From Parapusillimonas granuli (GTDB taxonomy: Bacteria > Pseudomonadota > Gammaproteobacteria > Burkholderiales > Burkholderiaceae_B): a stretch of 64,000 nucleotides of DNA. The position numbers were made by a program, and so were the translations under genes. A model generated the notes under the pieces. That model was not told the origin of the DNA. It worked only from the letters and a program-made list of their open reading frames with translations, and made no database searches. Every line of letters starts with the position of its first letter. The first letter of the stretch is position 1. The DNA lies in the NCBI RefSeq assembly GCF_013416525.1, contig NZ_JACCEM010000001.1, positions 525,169 through 589,168 on the forward strand. The letters run 5' to 3'. Of this stretch, positions 9,560-18,327 are shown in pieces.

Positions 9560-10723
9560 ATGGGAGCACTTACACTGGCGGATACACACGTGGCGGCGCC
9601 GGCCGATCTCTGTGTCCAGCCCATCGCCCGGGTGGGCGACCCCTTGTCGGCCGTCGATACGCCGGCGCTGGTCCTCGACCTGGACGCTTTCGAAGACAAT
9701 CTGCGCACCATGCAGGTCCTGGCCGAGCGCCATGGGGTCGAACTCCGCCCCCACGCGAAAGCGCATCGCTGCCCCGAGATCTCGCTGCGCCAGCTGGCGC
9801 TGGGCGCCGTCGGCATCTGCTGCCAGAAAGTAACGGAAGTCATTCCCTTCATCGCCGCCGGCATCCGCAACATCCACATCAGCAATGAAGTGGTCGGCGC
9901 ACAGAAGCTGGCCTTGCTGGCGCGCCTGGCCAAACAGGCGCAAATCACCGTCTGCGTCGACGACGCTCGCGCCGCGCAGGAACTGTCCGACGCCATGCTG
10001 GCCGAAAAAGCCAGCGTGGGCGTGCTGGTCGAGATCGACGTCGGCCAGAAGCGCTGCGGCGTGCAGTCCCCCGAAGAGCTGGTCGCGCTGGCGCAGCTGG
10101 TCGAGCGCCTGCCGCAAGTCTGCTTCGCCGGCATCCAGGCCTACCATGGCGGCCTGCAACACAAGCGCAGCCTGGAACAGCGGCAAAAGTCCTGGGACAA
10201 GGCCGTCAAGCTGATCCGCAAGCATCTGCAGGCGCTCGAACAGGCCGGCATCGCCTGCCCGGTCGTCACGGGCGGCGGCACCGGCACGGCCGCTTTCGAC
10301 GTCAAGAGCGACGTCTTCACCGAGATCCAGGCCGGCACCTATGCCTTCATGGACACGGACTACGGCGGCATAGACTGGGACGACACGCTGGCCTTCCGCC
10401 ACAGCCTGTTCCTGCTCGCCACCGTCATGAGCGCCCCATCCCCCGACCGCGCCGTGCTGGACGTCGGCCTGAAGTCCACCACCGCCGAAAGCGGCATGCC
10501 GGGCCTGGTCGGCTACGAGGGCGTGCGCTGCGTGGCGGTGAACGACGAGCACAGCATGCTCAGCATAGACGAAGGCGCGCAAGGCCCCCGCCTGGGCGAC
10601 AAGGTCCGCCTCATCCCCGGCCACTGCGACCCCACTTTCAATCTGCACGACTGCGTCGTCGCCATGCGCGGCGACCGCGTGGAAGCCGTCTGGCCCATCA
10701 GCGCCCGCGGCATGAGCCGCTGA
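9560..10723 (+). CDS. D-threonine aldolase / D-3-hydroxyaspartate aldolase (DSD1 family)
   Basis: 387-residue PLP enzyme of fold type III. PHAKAHRCPEI carries the PLP lysine (Lys67). GGGTGTAAFD binds the cofactor phosphate. GHCDPTFNLHDCVV near the C-terminus supplies the His and Asp of the divalent-metal site characteristic of D-threonine aldolases. The sequence closely follows what I recall of the Achromobacter xylosoxidans enzyme (DTPALVLDLDAFEDNLR, GICCQKV, IHISNEVVG). It cleaves D-3-hydroxy-amino acids to glycine and an aldehyde; close relatives split 3-hydroxyaspartate to glycine and glyoxylate. The start at 9560 has GGAG 7 bases upstream and the protein lengths agree. It converges on the ectoine locus. 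Confidence 0.85.
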   Translation: MGALTLADTHVAAPADLCVQPIARVGDPLSAVDTPALVLDLDAFEDNLRTMQVLAERHGVELRPHAKAHRCPEISLRQLALGAVGICCQKVTEVIPFIAAGIRNIHISNEVVGAQKLALLARLAKQAQITVCVDDARAAQELSDAMLAEKASVGVLVEIDVGQKRCGVQSPEELVALAQLVERLPQVCFAGIQAYHGGLQHKRSLEQRQKSWDKAVKLIRKHLQALEQAGIACPVVTGGGTGTAAFDVKSDVFTEIQAGTYAFMDTDYGGIDWDDTLAFRHSLFLLATVMSAPSPDRAVLDVGLKSTTAESGMPGLVGYEGVRCVAVNDEHSMLSIDEGAQGPRLGDKVRLIPGHCDPTFNLHDCVVAMRGDRVEAVWPISARGMSR

Positions 10724-10737
10724 CGGCGGCCGGGGCG

Positions 10738-10760
10738 GCGGGGCTGGGCCCCGGCCCCGC
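10738..10760. terminator. GC-rich hairpin between convergent genes
   Basis: GCGGGGC and GCCCCGC form a perfect 7-bp stem around a 9-base GC-rich loop, 15 bases after the aldolase stop and 22 bases before the stop of the convergent transaminase gene. Position suits a bidirectional transcription stop, but no T run follows on either strand, so termination might need Rho or be weak. Confidence 0.4.
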
Positions 10761-10781
10761 TCCGTTCCCGGATGGGTTGCT

Positions 10782-12167
10782 TCAGAGCTGCTCCATGACT
10801 TCGGCAATCCCTTCCTTGGTGATGGCGACGATTTCGTCGATATCCTCGCGAGTGGCGATGAGCGGCGGGGCAAAGCCCAGGATATCGCCGTGAGGCATGG
10901 CGCGTGCGATCAGGCCGCGCTTGCGCACTGCGGCGGAGATTCGTGCGCCCACGCCGAGCGCGGCGTCGAAGCGCAGTTTTTTTGCCGGGTCTGCCACGAA
11001 TTCAATGGCTGCGAGCATGCCGACACCGCGTACCTCTCCGACGATAGGAAGGCCGGAGAATGCTTGCTGCATCTGTTGCTGTAAGTAGGCCCCCGTTTCG
11101 GCAGCATAATGGATCAGCCCGTCCCGTTCGACGATATCCAGCACGGCATTGGCGGCGGCCACGCCCAGAGGATGGCCGGAGTAGGTATAGCCATGGGAAA
11201 AAGCGCCGATACGGTCGCTGGCCTGCTCCATGGCGGCATATACTTTTTCGCTGATGATGCAGGCCGACAGCGGCGCGTAAGCGGCGGTGAGGCCCTTGGC
11301 GGAAGTGATGAGGTCCGGTTCCATGCCATATAGATGGGAGCCGAATGGAGTTCCTATTCTTCCAAAGCCGGTGATGACCTCGTCGGCGATCAGCAAGATT
11401 TCATGCTTGCGCAGTACGGCCTGGATCTTGTCCCAGTAGCCTGATGGGGGCGGGGTAATGCCGCCGGTGCCCAGCACCGGTTCCGCAATGAACGCGCCGA
11501 TGGTGTCGGGGCCTTCGCGCAGTATCATTGCCTCCAGCTCCGCTGCACGCCGCTCGGAAAACGCTTCTTCGGATTCGCCCGGGCGCCCGCCCCAGTAATG
11601 ATGCGGAACGCCCGCGCGCAGTATGCCCGACACGGGCAGGTCCATGTAATCGTGATAGAAGCTCAGGCCCGTCAGTGAGCCGGATACGATGGAGCAGCCG
11701 TGGTAGCCGCGTTCGCGCGCAATGATTTTTTTCTTCTTGGGCTTGCCGATCAGGTTATGGTAGTACCACACCAGCTTGATATTGGTCTCATTTGCATCCG
11801 AACCCGAGAGCCCATAGAAGACCTTGCTCATCCGGCCCGGCGCCATGCGCACGAGCCGGTCCGATAGCCGTGCCAGGCCTTCGGTGGTATGCCCGGCATA
11901 GCAGTGATAATAAGCAAGCTTGCGCGCTTGGTCGGCGATGGCTTGCGCGACTTCCGTACGGCCGTAGCCGATGTTCACGCAATACAGGCCGGCGAACCCG
12001 TCTATGTACTTGCGGCCGGCGGCATCCGTGATGCGTATCCCTCGTCCGCCATCGATGATGATGGGGCCGTCGTCTTTGCCGCTTGCGTGGTTTTTCAGAT
12101 GCGTGAAGGGGTGCATGACGGTGCTGCGGTCCATCATGGCGATACTATCGATATCGGAGGTGGTCAT
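10782..12167 (-). CDS. doeD: Class III aminotransferase, probable L-2,4-diaminobutyrate transaminase (DoeD-like)
   Basis: 461 residues, fold-type I PLP enzyme. YIDGFAGLYCVNIGYGR is the N-terminal pocket segment, SGSDANETNIKLVWYY the phosphate-binding region, ADEVITGFGR carries the Asp (262) that contacts the pyridine nitrogen, and ITSAKGLTAAYAPLSA contains the Schiff-base Lys291. In ectoine breakdown this enzyme would turn L-2,4-diaminobutyrate into aspartate semialdehyde. That assignment rests on the neighbours doeA, doeB and enuR; class III sequences alone do not fix the substrate. It is the last gene of the leftward locus. AAAGGA precedes the ATG. Confidence 0.75.
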   Translation of the reverse strand: MTTSDIDSIAMMDRSTVMHPFTHLKNHASGKDDGPIIIDGGRGIRITDAAGRKYIDGFAGLYCVNIGYGRTEVAQAIADQARKLAYYHCYAGHTTEGLARLSDRLVRMAPGRMSKVFYGLSGSDANETNIKLVWYYHNLIGKPKKKKIIARERGYHGCSIVSGSLTGLSFYHDYMDLPVSGILRAGVPHHYWGGRPGESEEAFSERRAAELEAMILREGPDTIGAFIAEPVLGTGGITPPPSGYWDKIQAVLRKHEILLIADEVITGFGRIGTPFGSHLYGMEPDLITSAKGLTAAYAPLSACIISEKVYAAMEQASDRIGAFSHGYTYSGHPLGVAAANAVLDIVERDGLIHYAAETGAYLQQQMQQAFSGLPIVGEVRGVGMLAAIEFVADPAKKLRFDAALGVGARISAAVRKRGLIARAMPHGDILGFAPPLIATREDIDEIVAITKEGIAEVMEQL

Positions 12168-12236
12168 TGCGATTCCTTTGATAGGGCGTTGGTTTGCAAT
12201 GCGCGACGCCGCGCTGGCGCGTGGCCATTCCGGCCG

Positions 12237-12644
12237 TCATCCGGCCAGATCGCCCACGCACACATATTTCAGTTCCATGTATTCCTGGATGCCGTGGCGA
12301 GACCCCTCGCGGCCAAGTCCTGATTGCTTGAAGCCGGCCGCATAGAGCACTTCCGCTTCCGCCTCGGCAAGGGGCTTGCCTTGTTCCAGCACGATGATCT
12401 GGGCCAATTGGGTTTTTTTCCGGCGCATCGCGCTGGCCCATCGTCTCAAGGCGTTGCCTCGCTCGCAAGCCAGCGTCCCGCGCCAGAGGGGGAAAGCGCC
12501 CTCGGCGGCATCTATGGCGGCTCGCATGTCTTGCGTGGCCGCCCAACCGACGTGCGCGACGGCTTCGCCGGTAGCTGGGTCCATGAGCGGCTGCCATGGC
12601 GCCCGATACAAGCCGGTATCCAGGGCGGGAGAAGTGCTGATCAC
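12237..12644 (-). pseudogene. doeC: Remnant of aldehyde dehydrogenase (DoeC/GabD type) with its core deleted in frame
   Basis: The 135 codons read as the first 103 residues of a succinate/aspartate-semialdehyde dehydrogenase (PATGEAVAHV, VLEQGKPLAEAEAEVLYAA) joined directly to the last 32 residues of the same family (GFKQSGLGREGSRHGIQEYMELKYVCVG). The junction is at about 12333-12338. Family members have about 480 residues, so roughly 350 are missing. These include the NAD-binding fold, the catalytic Cys and the Glu base, so it cannot be an active dehydrogenase. The frame is intact and the start GTG overlaps the stop of the ABC ATPase gene (GTGA), showing descent from a coupled operon gene. 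In ectoine catabolism this position belongs to DoeC, which oxidises aspartate semialdehyde to aspartate. Confidence 0.85.
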
Positions 12645-13399
12645 AGAATCTGCTCCAGGAATGTCCGGGTACGCGGATGCCGGGCATGGGTGAAGAAAAG
12701 CTCGGGCGTGTTTTCCTCGATGATGCTGCCCGCATCCATGAAAACGACTCGGTGCGCGACCTGCCGGGCGAAGCCCATTTCATGCGTCACACAAAGCATG
12801 GTCATGCCTTCGTCGGCGAGCGAGCACATGGTGTCCAGGACCTCTTTGACCATTTCCGGATCGAGTGCGGACGTGGGTTCGTCGAACAGCATGATTTTTG
12901 GCGTCATGCATAATGCGCGTGCGATGGCGACGCGTTGCTGCTGGCCGCCTGAGAGCCGGCCCGGATAGCGATCCGCGAGATCCGGGATCTTGACCCGCTC
13001 CAGGAAGTGCAGAGCGATTTCCTGGGCGGCTTTCTTGGGGACCTTGCGTATCCAGACAGGCGCCAGCATGCAATTTTGCAGCACGGTGAGGTGCGGAAAC
13101 AGATTGAATTGTTGAAACACCATGCCCACTTCGCGGCGGACTTCGTCGATGTTCCGGCTGTCGCCCGTCAATTCGATGCCGTCCACCATGATGGTGCCTT
13201 GCTGATGAGCCTCCAGCCGGTTGATGCACCGTACCAAGGTCGACTTGCCCGACCCCGAGGGGCCGCAGATCACCAGGCGCTCCCCTTTATGGACCGTCAG
13301 ATTGATGCCGTTGAGCACATGATGTTCGCCGAACCATTTGTGGACGTCGGTCATGATGACTGCGGGTTGCCCCGCCGGGTGTGTGGCCTCAGCTTTCAT
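12641..13399 (-). CDS. ehuA: Polar amino acid / ectoine ABC transporter ATPase (EhuA-like)
   Basis: 252-residue ATPase of the polar amino acid uptake class. Walker [11 protein letters not shown]-loop [12 protein letters not shown], signature [15 protein letters not shown], Walker [15 protein letters not shown] and switch His in [11 protein letters not shown] are all intact. It would sit on the cytoplasmic face and power the two permeases encoded at 16965-18264. It is separated from them by doeA, doeB and the ammonia-lyase gene, so transport and breakdown genes share one transcript. The assignment to ectoine/hydroxyectoine is from context; the ATPase itself resembles GlnQ/ArtP/HisP equally. 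Confidence 0.8.
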   Translation of the reverse strand: MKAEATHPAGQPAVIMTDVHKWFGEHHVLNGINLTVHKGERLVICGPSGSGKSTLVRCINRLEAHQQGTIMVDGIELTGDSRNIDEVRREVGMVFQQFNLFPHLTVLQNCMLAPVWIRKVPKKAAQEIALHFLERVKIPDLADRYPGRLSGGQQQRVAIARALCMTPKIMLFDEPTSALDPEMVKEVLDTMCSLADEGMTMLCVTHEMGFARQVAHRVVFMDAGSIIEENTPELFFTHARHPRTRTFLEQIL

Positions 13400-13417
13400 G
13401 CGTGGTCCTCATGAGTG

Positions 13418-14605
13418 TCAATGCTTGAGAAAAATGCCACGATCGAATTCGGTCAGGCATTCGACGCCATCAGGAGTAATCAGTATGGTCTCGGAGAGCT
13501 CCATTCCCCAGTCGTCCTGCCACATTCCGAGGATCACGTGGAACGTCATGCCTGCTTGCAGTTCCGTCGTGTCTTCCTGGCGCAGGCTGATCGTATGCTC
13601 TCCCCAATCGGGGCAGAATCCCGCACCGATGGAGTAGCCGATTCGGCTTTCTTTGGATAGGCCATGGCGGGTGAGTACTCGTTGCCAGGCTGTGTGCAGG
13701 TCCCTGGCGACGACTCCCGGCCGCGCTGCCGAAAGCACGGCGTCCATCCCTTCGCGCACGGCGTCGGACGTGCGGCGTACGAGGTCCGGAACCGCCTTGC
13801 CGATGTGGACGGTGCGGGCCAGGCCGCAGTTATAGCGGCGGCGGCAGCCACCGAGTTCGAGAGCAATGGTTTGATTGTCATGCAGCGGCTCGTCCGTCCA
13901 GGCCGGATGGGCGGTGCATGCTTTTTCGCCGGCGAGAATGATGGGACTGAGGCCGGTCATATCGCCACCGAAAGATGTATTGGGGGAAATTTGGGTTTTC
14001 AAGGCCGCGGCGATGACATCGCACTGCCGTACGCCCGGCGCGATGATGTCGTAAGCCGCCTGCATCGCCGCCTGAGCGATTGCAGCAGCCTGGCGCATAT
14101 AGGAGATTTCGCGTTCGCTCTTTATCGCCCGCAGCCAGTTGATCAGCAAGTCGGCATCATGGAAGCTCGCATTGGGCAGTGCGTGCCGCAGCTGCGCAAA
14201 GCTGCGGGGGGAAAGATAATAGCTGTCGGACTCATAGCCGATCGCGGCGTCAGACAATTCCAGCTCATCGAATAAGCGTCCCACATATAGCGATGGATGC
14301 GCGCGCGACGTTTGGACGCAGGATTCGGGGTAGCTGCGGATTTGGCCGGGCCGCATCCAGCACGACAGCCTGGCTCCCGAGGCGTCCATGGCGCGTCCGA
14401 TCCAGTAGGGTTCGGGATGGCGCTTGGCGTCGGCCGCGATCACCACGAATTGTGGCGTGTAAAAGCACCAGTCCTGCGCTCCGGTGAGCCAGTAAATATT
14501 GGCCGGGTCGGAGACCAGCAGCGCGTCCATGCCCGCAGCGCGCAGCCGGTCGCGTACTCTTTCGGCGCGTTCCGCGTATTCTTGCTTGGTAAAAGGTAAA
14601 GACAT
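13418..14605 (-). CDS. doeA: Ectoine hydrolase (DoeA/EutD), M24 peptidase fold
   Basis: 395 residues with the creatinase-like N-terminal domain (MDALLVSDPANIYWLTGAQDWCFYTPQ) and a pita-bread M24 domain. The LLVSDPxNxxWLTG-xxWxFY pattern is the one I know from ectoine hydrolases. The canonical M24 metal motif (Asp-x10-Asp) is altered to Glu and Asn (ALELGG, RRYNCGLART), arguing against a normal Xaa-Pro aminopeptidase. DoeA opens the ectoine ring to N-acetyl-diaminobutyrate. The next functional gene, doeB, removes the acetyl group. It lies 18 bases upstream of ehuA. Confidence comes from the combination with doeB, an Ehu-type transporter and EnuR. Confidence 0.82.
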   Translation of the reverse strand: MSLPFTKQEYAERAERVRDRLRAAGMDALLVSDPANIYWLTGAQDWCFYTPQFVVIAADAKRHPEPYWIGRAMDASGARLSCWMRPGQIRSYPESCVQTSRAHPSLYVGRLFDELELSDAAIGYESDSYYLSPRSFAQLRHALPNASFHDADLLINWLRAIKSEREISYMRQAAAIAQAAMQAAYDIIAPGVRQCDVIAAALKTQISPNTSFGGDMTGLSPIILAGEKACTAHPAWTDEPLHDNQTIALELGGCRRRYNCGLARTVHIGKAVPDLVRRTSDAVREGMDAVLSAARPGVVARDLHTAWQRVLTRHGLSKESRIGYSIGAGFCPDWGEHTISLRQEDTTELQAGMTFHVILGMWQDDWGMELSETILITPDGVECLTEFDRGIFLKH

Positions 14606-14649
14606 GAGGGCGGTTCCGTAGACAGTGGATTGAATCGTTACTCGGGAAA

Positions 14650-15687
14650 TCAGAGGTCTATGGCGATCAGCGCAAGAAAGTCTCCCGACCGCACCAAGCC
14701 CCCGTGCAGGCGGCCGATCAGCATGCCCGACGCGGGAGCCCGCAAGGCCTTTGGCTTGCCGCCCAGCGAGCGAGTGTCATAAAGGCGGGCCAGCGTTTGT
14801 CCTTCGTTGACGATATCGCCGAGGTCGGCCACATACTCGATCAGACCTTCTTCCTGGCTGAGCAAATAGCCCGACGCATCATTGGTCATCAGGCGCGTGG
14901 GCTGCGGCGCGGGCACGGGGTCGGCCTGCAATATGCCGAGATGCGCCAGGAAGTTGTGCACGCCGCGGCGGGCGATTCGCAGGCTGTCAGGCGTCGTTGA
15001 GCCGCCGCCGCCCAGCTCGGTTGAAAGAAACAGCTTGCCGCGCGATTCGACGGCGTCGTCCAACATGCCTCGGCTATCGAGTTCTTCCAGCACCAGCCCG
15101 ATCGGTGCGCCGAACGCCAGCAACGCCTGGCGTGCCCGCTCGCTCGCCAATTCGCAAGGCAGCTTGTGTGAAACGGCAAAGGGATGGAACATCATTGTCC
15201 TGCCGCCGGAATGGATATCCAGCACGGCTTGCGCTCGCTCTATCAGTTCGCTTTCCACGAAGTGCGCGATCTGTTCGGTCAAGGTGCCATCGGAGCGGCC
15301 GAGGAAGCTGCGGTTCATGTTGCCGCCGTCGATGGGGGACAAGCGCCGGCCGGCGAGGAACGCTGGATAGTTCAGCATGGGCACCAGCAGTACGGCGCCG
15401 GCGATGTCGTTCACATCGACCGACTGATAAAAATCCAGCAGCGCAACCGCGCCCTCCAGTTCGTCTCCGTGATTCGCTCCGGTCAGCAAAGCGGTCGGGC
15501 CATTGCCATTGACGACCATGCCGAAGGGAATGCGCAGCGTGCCCCAGCCCGACTCATTGCGTGACCAGGGCAGTATGATGTGACCGCTATGCTTGCCTGG
15601 GGAGGTTTCCTCGATCTGCAGTGAAACACGCCCATATTGGCCGGCTGATAGGGGAAGGCCCGTAGGGGGGCTGCCTACGATGTTCAT
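14650..15687 (-). CDS. doeB: N-alpha-acetyl-L-2,4-diaminobutyrate deacetylase (DoeB/EutE)
   Basis: 345 residues of the succinylglutamate desuccinylase/aspartoacylase (M14) fold. The zinc ligands are visible as the His and Glu in GANHGDELEGA and the His in DIHSGGRTMMFHPF. NMNRSFLG and STELGGGGSTT are also conserved. A C-terminal beta domain (from about residue 265, SGYLLSQEEGLIEYVADLGDIV) is typical of DoeB. It converts the ectoine hydrolase product to L-2,4-diaminobutyrate plus acetate in the cytoplasm. Its ATG overlaps the stop of the upstream ammonia-lyase gene (ATGA), so the two are translationally coupled. Confidence 0.85.
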   Translation of the reverse strand: MNIVGSPPTGLPLSAGQYGRVSLQIEETSPGKHSGHIILPWSRNESGWGTLRIPFGMVVNGNGPTALLTGANHGDELEGAVALLDFYQSVDVNDIAGAVLLVPMLNYPAFLAGRRLSPIDGGNMNRSFLGRSDGTLTEQIAHFVESELIERAQAVLDIHSGGRTMMFHPFAVSHKLPCELASERARQALLAFGAPIGLVLEELDSRGMLDDAVESRGKLFLSTELGGGGSTTPDSLRIARRGVHNFLAHLGILQADPVPAPQPTRLMTNDASGYLLSQEEGLIEYVADLGDIVNEGQTLARLYDTRSLGGKPKALRAPASGMLIGRLHGGLVRSGDFLALIAIDL

Positions 15688-16919
15688 GCGGCCTCCAGGA
15701 TGGCTATCGTGCGGCGCATCTCGTTTTCCTGGATCATCAAAGCTTCATCGCCTCCCAGGCCGGGCTTTGCAAGAATGAAATCGGGTCGGCAGGCCAGCGC
15801 GACATGAGTGGTAAGCCGTGAGGACTGATCTGTTTCATTCGCTGTCCCGCCCAGGCAGTAGCCCAACCCTGCGCTGTTGCAGAATAGGGCGGCTTCGATC
15901 GTGTTCGTCAGGCTGCCCAGGTCGGGCAGCTTTATCTGCACCATGTCGGCCGCCTGTGCGTGGCTGAATGCCTGGATGTCCTCAAGCGTGTTGCACCATT
16001 CATCGACAATCACCCGTACATCTATGCCTTTTCGGCGCAGCGTGTCCCGCAGGGCGGCATAGCGCTCGATCTGGTCTTCGCGGGTAGCGGCAATGATGGG
16101 AGACTCGATCAGGAAGGGATAGGGGGCGACGGTATCCTGAATGCGGGCAAGGTAGTCTGCCATGGCCTCCGTATCCGCGCCGAACAGTTCGCCCAGTGTT
16201 CCGTATGTGTCCAGATGGATCCTGGGCAGGTAGTCGGCGTCCCCGATTTGGCGGATGCGATCGGACAGGTACTGAGCGAAATCCAGAAGCTTGTGCCCGT
16301 CATGCCCCAGGTCCGTTTCGACGACAGTGAAGCTTGCATGCGGAAGCAGGGGCACGCGCTTCAGGATCATTCGGTCCAGCAGAATCTGATCGGTCTTGGC
16401 AACGGAAACCAGAATGGGGATGGGCGCGTCGCCGATGCCTGTGTGGAACTCACGATCGACGACCTGAACGGCCAGCTCGCGCGTGGATAGGGCCGCCGCA
16501 TGCAGGAATGCCTGGCTCAAGCCATAGCGTATTGCCGTATGGAGTTTCTTGCCATCGACCCGCAGCTCATCGAACTCGCGCGCCAAAGGCGCGAAGCTGC
16601 TGGTGTCGCGGCCAATCAGGCGCGGCGCAACATGTTCTTGAAATGACCTTAAATGGTCATCCGGAGCGAACAGCGGGTCGCGTCCCGCCGCCCCGGCAAA
16701 AATCACGTCTACGCAGTCTCCGTGCGCGATCGATCCGTCTTCCAGCTTCAGCATGATCGAAAGCACCTTGCCGGGCTGGACGATGCGCTGGAATCCTGGC
16801 GTGATGGCGGGGCCCTCGAACAGGAAGCCGTTGGCACGTGCACCGAGCTTGATCGCGGCGAGGTCCTTGTGCACAAATCCGTGGCGGCCGACGGCTGTGA
16901 TGACTTGCTGAATTTTCAT
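15684..16919 (-). CDS. Methylaspartate ammonia-lyase family protein (enolase superfamily)
   Basis: 411 residues, the usual length for 3-methylaspartate ammonia-lyase (about 413). The enolase-superfamily barrel is recognisable: IHLDTYGTLGELFG, FLIESPI and VDEWCNT supply the metal-binding acidic residues, and MVQIKLPDLG contains the lysine that acts as the general base in the clostridial enzyme. CLGGTANETDQS binds the substrate carboxylate. The family removes ammonia from L-threo-3-methylaspartate to give mesaconate. It is not a known step of ectoine breakdown, yet it is coupled to doeB by a 4-base overlap and lies between transport and catabolic genes, so its substrate here may be an aspartate derivative from (hydroxy)ectoine. 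AAGGCTT precedes the start. Confidence 0.85.
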   Translation of the reverse strand: MKIQQVITAVGRHGFVHKDLAAIKLGARANGFLFEGPAITPGFQRIVQPGKVLSIMLKLEDGSIAHGDCVDVIFAGAAGRDPLFAPDDHLRSFQEHVAPRLIGRDTSSFAPLAREFDELRVDGKKLHTAIRYGLSQAFLHAAALSTRELAVQVVDREFHTGIGDAPIPILVSVAKTDQILLDRMILKRVPLLPHASFTVVETDLGHDGHKLLDFAQYLSDRIRQIGDADYLPRIHLDTYGTLGELFGADTEAMADYLARIQDTVAPYPFLIESPIIAATREDQIERYAALRDTLRRKGIDVRVIVDEWCNTLEDIQAFSHAQAADMVQIKLPDLGSLTNTIEAALFCNSAGLGYCLGGTANETDQSSRLTTHVALACRPDFILAKPGLGGDEALMIQENEMRRTIAILEAA

Positions 16920-16964
16920 GGGAAGCCTTTTCTTTCTCTTCTGAATGAGGTGGGGGAGTAGGGG

Positions 16965-17618
16965 TCAATCGTGGCGGCGCAGGTGCTTATGGACCATGTC
17001 GAGCGAGCGTGCGGCCGCATAGCAGAACAGGCAAAACAGCAGGCCGACGACGGCCATGGGCTCGACGTAGGTGAAGGACTCAGCCGCCTTGTCCATTGCC
17101 ACGCCCAGCATTTCGGGTACGGCGACCACGGCGAGATAAGGCGTGGACTTCAGTATGGACAGCACATAATTGGCAATGGCGGGTATTGCGTTGCGCAGGA
17201 TCTGCGGCAGCAGAATCATGAAAACGATGTGCGGTCTGCGCAGCCCTAGCGCTTGCGCGCCTTCCGTCTGGCCATGTGGAATGGATGTGATCGCCGCCTT
17301 GAATACCTCTGCCAGATAGCCGGCGTAGTGCAGGGACAGCGTCATGATGCCGACGGTGATCGCCGACAGATGGATGTTGTAGAAAGGCAGGACAAAATAC
17401 AGGAAGTACAGCAACGCCAGGATGGGAGTGATCCGGAAGAAATCGATGACGACCGTCATGACGAGCGCGATCGGCCGGTTGACGCGGCGCATCAGTTCCA
17501 GGGCGAACCCCAGCACGGTGGCGAGCAGACTGCTGACGATGGTGACCCAGATCGTGGTGATGGCCGCTTCCAGAATGAGCGGCGTGATCGACAGGGCGAA
17601 CTGGACGTCGAATTTCAT
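16965..17618 (-). CDS. ehuD: Polar amino acid-type ABC permease (EhuD-like)
   Basis: 217 residues with about five membrane helices. The EAA loop HGQTEGAQALGLRRPHIVFMILLPQ contacts the ATPase. It belongs to the HisM/GlnP class in which two similar permeases form a heterodimer. It starts one base after the stop of the second permease gene, so they are coupled. Context points to ectoine/hydroxyectoine import through the inner membrane. The C/D naming follows gene order and is arbitrary. Confidence 0.78.
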   Translation of the reverse strand: MKFDVQFALSITPLILEAAITTIWVTIVSSLLATVLGFALELMRRVNRPIALVMTVVIDFFRITPILALLYFLYFVLPFYNIHLSAITVGIMTLSLHYAGYLAEVFKAAITSIPHGQTEGAQALGLRRPHIVFMILLPQILRNAIPAIANYVLSILKSTPYLAVVAVPEMLGVAMDKAAESFTYVEPMAVVGLLFCLFCYAAARSLDMVHKHLRRHD

Positions 17619-17619
17619 G

Positions 17620-18264
17620 TCACTGCTTTCCTTGTGTGGTCCAGGATTCCAGACGACGCCCCAGTAATGCGAAAGGGTAGGCGAGGACGAAATAGGCCAG
17701 CAGCAGAGCGCTATAGACTTCGACCGGCTGGTATGTGATCTGGCCGATCTCCTTGGCTTTGAACGTCATGTCCGAAAGCGCCAGCAACGACACGAGCGCC
17801 GTGCTTTGTATGAGCCGTATGGCTTCATTGATCAGCGACGGAATCATGAGCCGGATGCTTTGGGGCAGCTCCACCAGAGCCAACACATGCAGCCTGGGCA
17901 AGCCTAGGGCGGCGCCCGCTTCGATTTGCCCGCGGGCCAGCGTTTGCAGCGCGGCGCGCACCACTTGGCTGCCGTATGCGCCTACGTTGCACCCGATCAC
18001 CAGTGCTGCGACGCTCATGGCGGACCAGCGCAGTCCGACGAAGGGCAGCAGATAATAGAACACGTAAAGTAGGATGATGACCGCGTTGCTGCGCCAGAAT
18101 TCAATGATGAACGTGATGCCTTTGCGCGGGAGGCCTCGCGTAAGGTATTGAAGTATGCCGAACACGAATGCGAAGGGAATGGCATACAGCAAGGCGTAGC
18201 CGACCACCTGCAGGGTGATGTCGGCGCCTTCCAGGATGCCGGCCAGAATCTCTAGAAGTGACAT
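17620..18264 (-). CDS. ehuC: Polar amino acid-type ABC permease (EhuC-like)
   Basis: 214 residues, about five membrane helices, with the EAA-type coupling loop ARGQIEAGAALGLPRLHVLALVELPQ. Partner of the permease encoded directly downstream; the pair would form the membrane channel for the binding protein encoded 63 bases upstream. FRSNAVIILLYVFYYLLPF-type segments match the HisQ/HisM family. Substrate is inferred from the adjacent doeA/doeB and enuR genes. Confidence 0.78.
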   Translation of the reverse strand: MSLLEILAGILEGADITLQVVGYALLYAIPFAFVFGILQYLTRGLPRKGITFIIEFWRSNAVIILLYVFYYLLPFVGLRWSAMSVAALVIGCNVGAYGSQVVRAALQTLARGQIEAGAALGLPRLHVLALVELPQSIRLMIPSLINEAIRLIQSTALVSLLALSDMTFKAKEIGQITYQPVEVYSALLLAYFVLAYPFALLGRRLESWTTQGKQ

Positions 18265-18327
18265 AGTGGGATCCGGATTGCCTTCAAGGCCGGACGGCGG
18301 GCGGATACGCCGCCGTCCGGGGGGGCT

